Of a stretch of DNA of 6,515 nt, positions 4,756-6,515 are shown in pieces. Source of the DNA: Thermoplasmata archaeon. Its GTDB lineage: Archaea > Thermoplasmatota > Thermoplasmata > Lutacidiplasmatales > UBA184. The translations under genes and the position numbers were made by a program. Position 1 is the stretch's first letter. Each line of letters begins with the position of its first letter. The stretch lies in contig JASHWZ010000045.1 in the NCBI GenBank assembly GCA_030043865.1, forward strand, positions 1-6,515, in the 5' to 3' direction. Below the pieces are notes generated by a model, which was given only the letters and a program-made list of their open reading frames with translations, was not told the DNA's origin and did no database searches.

Positions 4756-6515
4756 GTGGCCGCCAACCGACGCCTCGCGGCGATCATGTTCACCGACCTG
4801 GAAGGGTTCACCTCTCGCACCCAACGTGACGAGGCGGGCGCCCTGCGGGCGCTCGAGCAGCAGGAGCGGCTGATCGAGCCGATCCTCCGCGCCCGCCGCG
4901 GGCGGAAGGTCAAGTCGACGGGCGACGGGTTCCTCGTGGAGTTCCCCGACGCGCTCGATGCCATCGACGGGGCGGTCGAGCTCCAGCGCGCCGTCCGCGA
5001 ACACAACACGCGGGAGGGGGGAGAGCCGCTCCGCGTGCGGGTCGGTATCCATCTGGGCGACGTGCAGGAGCGCGACGGGGACATCTTCGGCGACGCCGTG
5101 AACATCGCCTCGAGGATCGAACCGCTCGCCGAGGCCGGGGGGATCTCGCTCTCCGCTCAGGTGTTCGACCAGGTGCGCAACAAGGTCGCCTATCGACTCG
5201 AGCGGGTCGGTCCGCGGCGCCTCAAGGGGGTGGACGGGTCGGTCGAGGTCTACCGGGTGGTGCTGCCGTGGCTCCGCGACGAGGCGGAGACCGCAGCGAC
5301 GGCTCTCCCGCGTCTCGCGATCCTTCCGCTGACCAACATCAGCCCCGACCCGAACGACGAGTACTTCGCGGACGGCCTGACCGAGGAGCTGATCTCGACC
5401 GTCTCGCAGGTGCGGGGATTGCGCGTGATCTCTCGGACGTCGGTGAGCCCCTACAAGGCGAGCCCGAAGCCGGTCGCCCAGATCGGCTCCGAGCTCGGAG
5501 TGACGTCGATCCTGGAGGGGAGCGTCCGGAAGTTCGGCGACCGGTTGCGGATCACGGTCCAGCTGATCGACGTCCCCACCGACGAGCACCGGTGGAGCCA
5601 GACGTTCGACCGGAAGATGGACGACGTCTTCGCGATCCAGGCGGAGGTCGCGGAACGGACCGCCGGGGCGATGCAGGTCGAGTTGCTGAGCTCGGAGCGG
5701 GCCCACCTACGGGAGCGCCCGACGTCGAACCTCGCGGCCTACGAGAACTACCTGCGGGGGATCCAGGCGTTCCAGCGCACGACCGTCGACCTGACCCCGG
5801 AATCGGACGAATCCGCGGTGCGATTCTTCGAGGCGGCGATCCGGGACGACCCTCGGTTCGCGTCCGCCTACTCCGCCCTCGCTTCCCACCTCATCCTCGT
5901 GAGCGGCCTGACGCGACCGGCCCGCGAGGTGTTCTCGCGGGCACGCGAGCTGGCGGCGAAAGCGCTCGCGCTGAACCCCCGCCTTTCGGATGCGCACGTC
6001 GCGCGGGCCAACGTGGCGATGCAGGCGGACCTCGACTGGGAGACGGCGGAGGCCGAGTTCCGCGAAGGGATCGCGCTCGCTCCGAGCAGCTCGAGCGCCC
6101 ACCTCTGGTACGGGTTCCTGCTCTCAGTGCTCCAGCGGTTCCCCGAGGCGAAGGCCGAGAACGCGATGGCCGTCGAGCTCGACCCGCTGTGGTTCTACCC
6201 GCGACTGCAACAGGCGATGACGTTCGTTCGCACGGGAGAGACCGACACCGCGATCGCGCTCTGCGAGAAGCTGAGCGCCCCCGCCGGGGGGCCGTTCGAG
6301 GTACCGTTCCTGCTGGCCGGCCTGTACGCCGCCGTCGGGCGCGACGACGAGGCCCGGCGCATCGTCGAGCCGTTGCGAGGGAGCGAACTGCTGCTCCCCC
6401 GGCTGTCCCGAGCGGCCGTGCTGACGTTCCTGGGAGAGCCGGAGGAGGCCCGAGCGCTGCTCGAGCGCTGGGAGCGCGGCACCCTCGGCGGGTACTTCAA
6501 CGCGGGCGGGGCGGC
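4756..6515 (+). CDS. Class III adenylate cyclase with TolB/FlgO-like and TPR domains (3' end missing)
   Basis: Open for 586 codons to the right edge. Residues 5-170 are a class III nucleotidyl cyclase domain, opening R-R-L-A-A-I-M-F-T-D. Key residues are present: metal-binding D14 and D57 (T-G-D-G-F), adenine-selecting K53 and D109, and transition-state N116 and R120 (G-D-A-V-N-I-A-S-R). It should make cAMP from ATP. Residues 186-310 match the TolB/FlgO-like domain common in bacterial cyclase fusions: L-A-I-L-P-L near 187-192, then E-Y-F-A-D-G-L-T-E-E-L (202-212) and I-L-E-G-S-V-R-K (252-259). From about 330 the sequence is helical and TPR-like; clear units lie near 413-446 and 447-480, with A-L-x-L-N-P and V-E-L-D-P turns. 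The linker at 165-190 lacks a membrane helix, and no signal peptide is seen, so the protein looks soluble. The GTG start is chosen because family members begin only a few residues before RRLAAI and the TATA-like box is 25 nt upstream. The trigger is unknown; TPRs suggest partner binding. Confidence 0.92.
   Translation, partial: MAANRRLAAIMFTDLEGFTSRTQRDEAGALRALEQQERLIEPILRARRGRKVKSTGDGFLVEFPDALDAIDGAVELQRAVREHNTREGGEPLRVRVGIHLGDVQERDGDIFGDAVNIASRIEPLAEAGGISLSAQVFDQVRNKVAYRLERVGPRRLKGVDGSVEVYRVVLPWLRDEAETAATALPRLAILPLTNISPDPNDEYFADGLTEELISTVSQVRGLRVISRTSVSPYKASPKPVAQIGSELGVTSILEGSVRKFGDRLRITVQLIDVPTDEHRWSQTFDRKMDDVFAIQAEVAERTAGAMQVELLSSERAHLRERPTSNLAAYENYLRGIQAFQRTTVDLTPESDESAVRFFEAAIRDDPRFASAYSALASHLILVSGLTRPAREVFSRARELAAKALALNPRLSDAHVARANVAMQADLDWETAEAEFREGIALAPSSSSAHLWYGFLLSVLQRFPEAKAENAMAVELDPLWFYPRLQQAMTFVRTGETDTAIALCEKLSAPAGGPFEVPFLLAGLYAAVGRDDEARRIVEPLRGSELLLPRLSRAAVLTFLGEPEEARALLERWERGTLGGYFNAGGA

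Noticed and set aside
4786..4788. ATG as the start of the cyclase
   Set aside because: It would remove R-R-L-A-A-I, part of the first strand of the catalytic domain. The GTG at 4756 is better placed relative to both the domain and the TATA-like box.
3244..5706. An 820-codon minus-strand open frame
   Set aside because: It runs antisense through the cyclase, SnoaL-like and VOC genes. Its translation is Arg/Pro/His-rich low-complexity sequence with no family motif, the usual shadow of GC-rich genes, whereas the genes it overlaps have clear motifs.

Overview
The window is a strongly GC-rich piece of prokaryotic chromosome, densely coded, with G/C-ending codons throughout. The best clue to the organism lies in the promoters. 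Three of the six main genes have an A/T-rich TATA-like box centred about 25-27 nt upstream of the start codon, in otherwise GC-rich spacers and with no Shine-Dalgarno in between. A fourth has a box about 36 nt upstream. This is the spacing of archaeal TATA-box promoters making leaderless or very short-leader mRNAs. Bacterial leaderless genes instead carry a -10 box within about 7-12 nt of the start. I therefore infer an archaeon, plausibly one of the GC-rich uncultured Thermoplasmatota-type lineages. The lineage is a guess and the archaeal call is moderate in confidence.

Layout. Positions 103-4124 hold four genes on the minus strand. Reading in their direction of transcription they are: a VOC/glyoxalase-fold protein (4124-3735); 16 bp later an M14 zinc carboxypeptidase-like protein (3718-1949), probably in the same transcript; a prolidase-like amidohydrolase with its own promoter (1879-620); and a small SRPBCC/START-fold protein (540-103). 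From 4234 onward the genes run on the plus strand: a SnoaL/DUF4440-type NTF2-fold protein (4234-4641), then a large multidomain class III adenylate cyclase (4756 to beyond the right edge). The VOC and NTF2-fold genes are divergent across a 109 bp spacer holding one promoter for each. At the far left edge there may be the last codons of a plus-strand gene ending at 41.

Function. The M14 peptidase and the amidohydrolase both look cytoplasmic (no signal peptide) and have their metal-site residues intact. Together they suggest intracellular breakdown of peptides or dipeptides, though exact substrates cannot be read from sequence. The VOC, SRPBCC and SnoaL-like proteins are small ligand-binding folds of unknown substrate. 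The most striking gene is the cyclase. It has a complete class III catalytic set with adenylate-type specificity residues, fused to a TolB/FlgO-like domain and a TPR array. No transmembrane segment is visible, so it looks like a soluble cAMP-producing sensor or scaffold. A perfect 20-bp palindrome sits 6 bp upstream of its TATA-like box and is a candidate operator. No RNA genes, mobile elements, CRISPR arrays or tRNAs were seen, and every stretch longer than about 120 bp is occupied by a gene.
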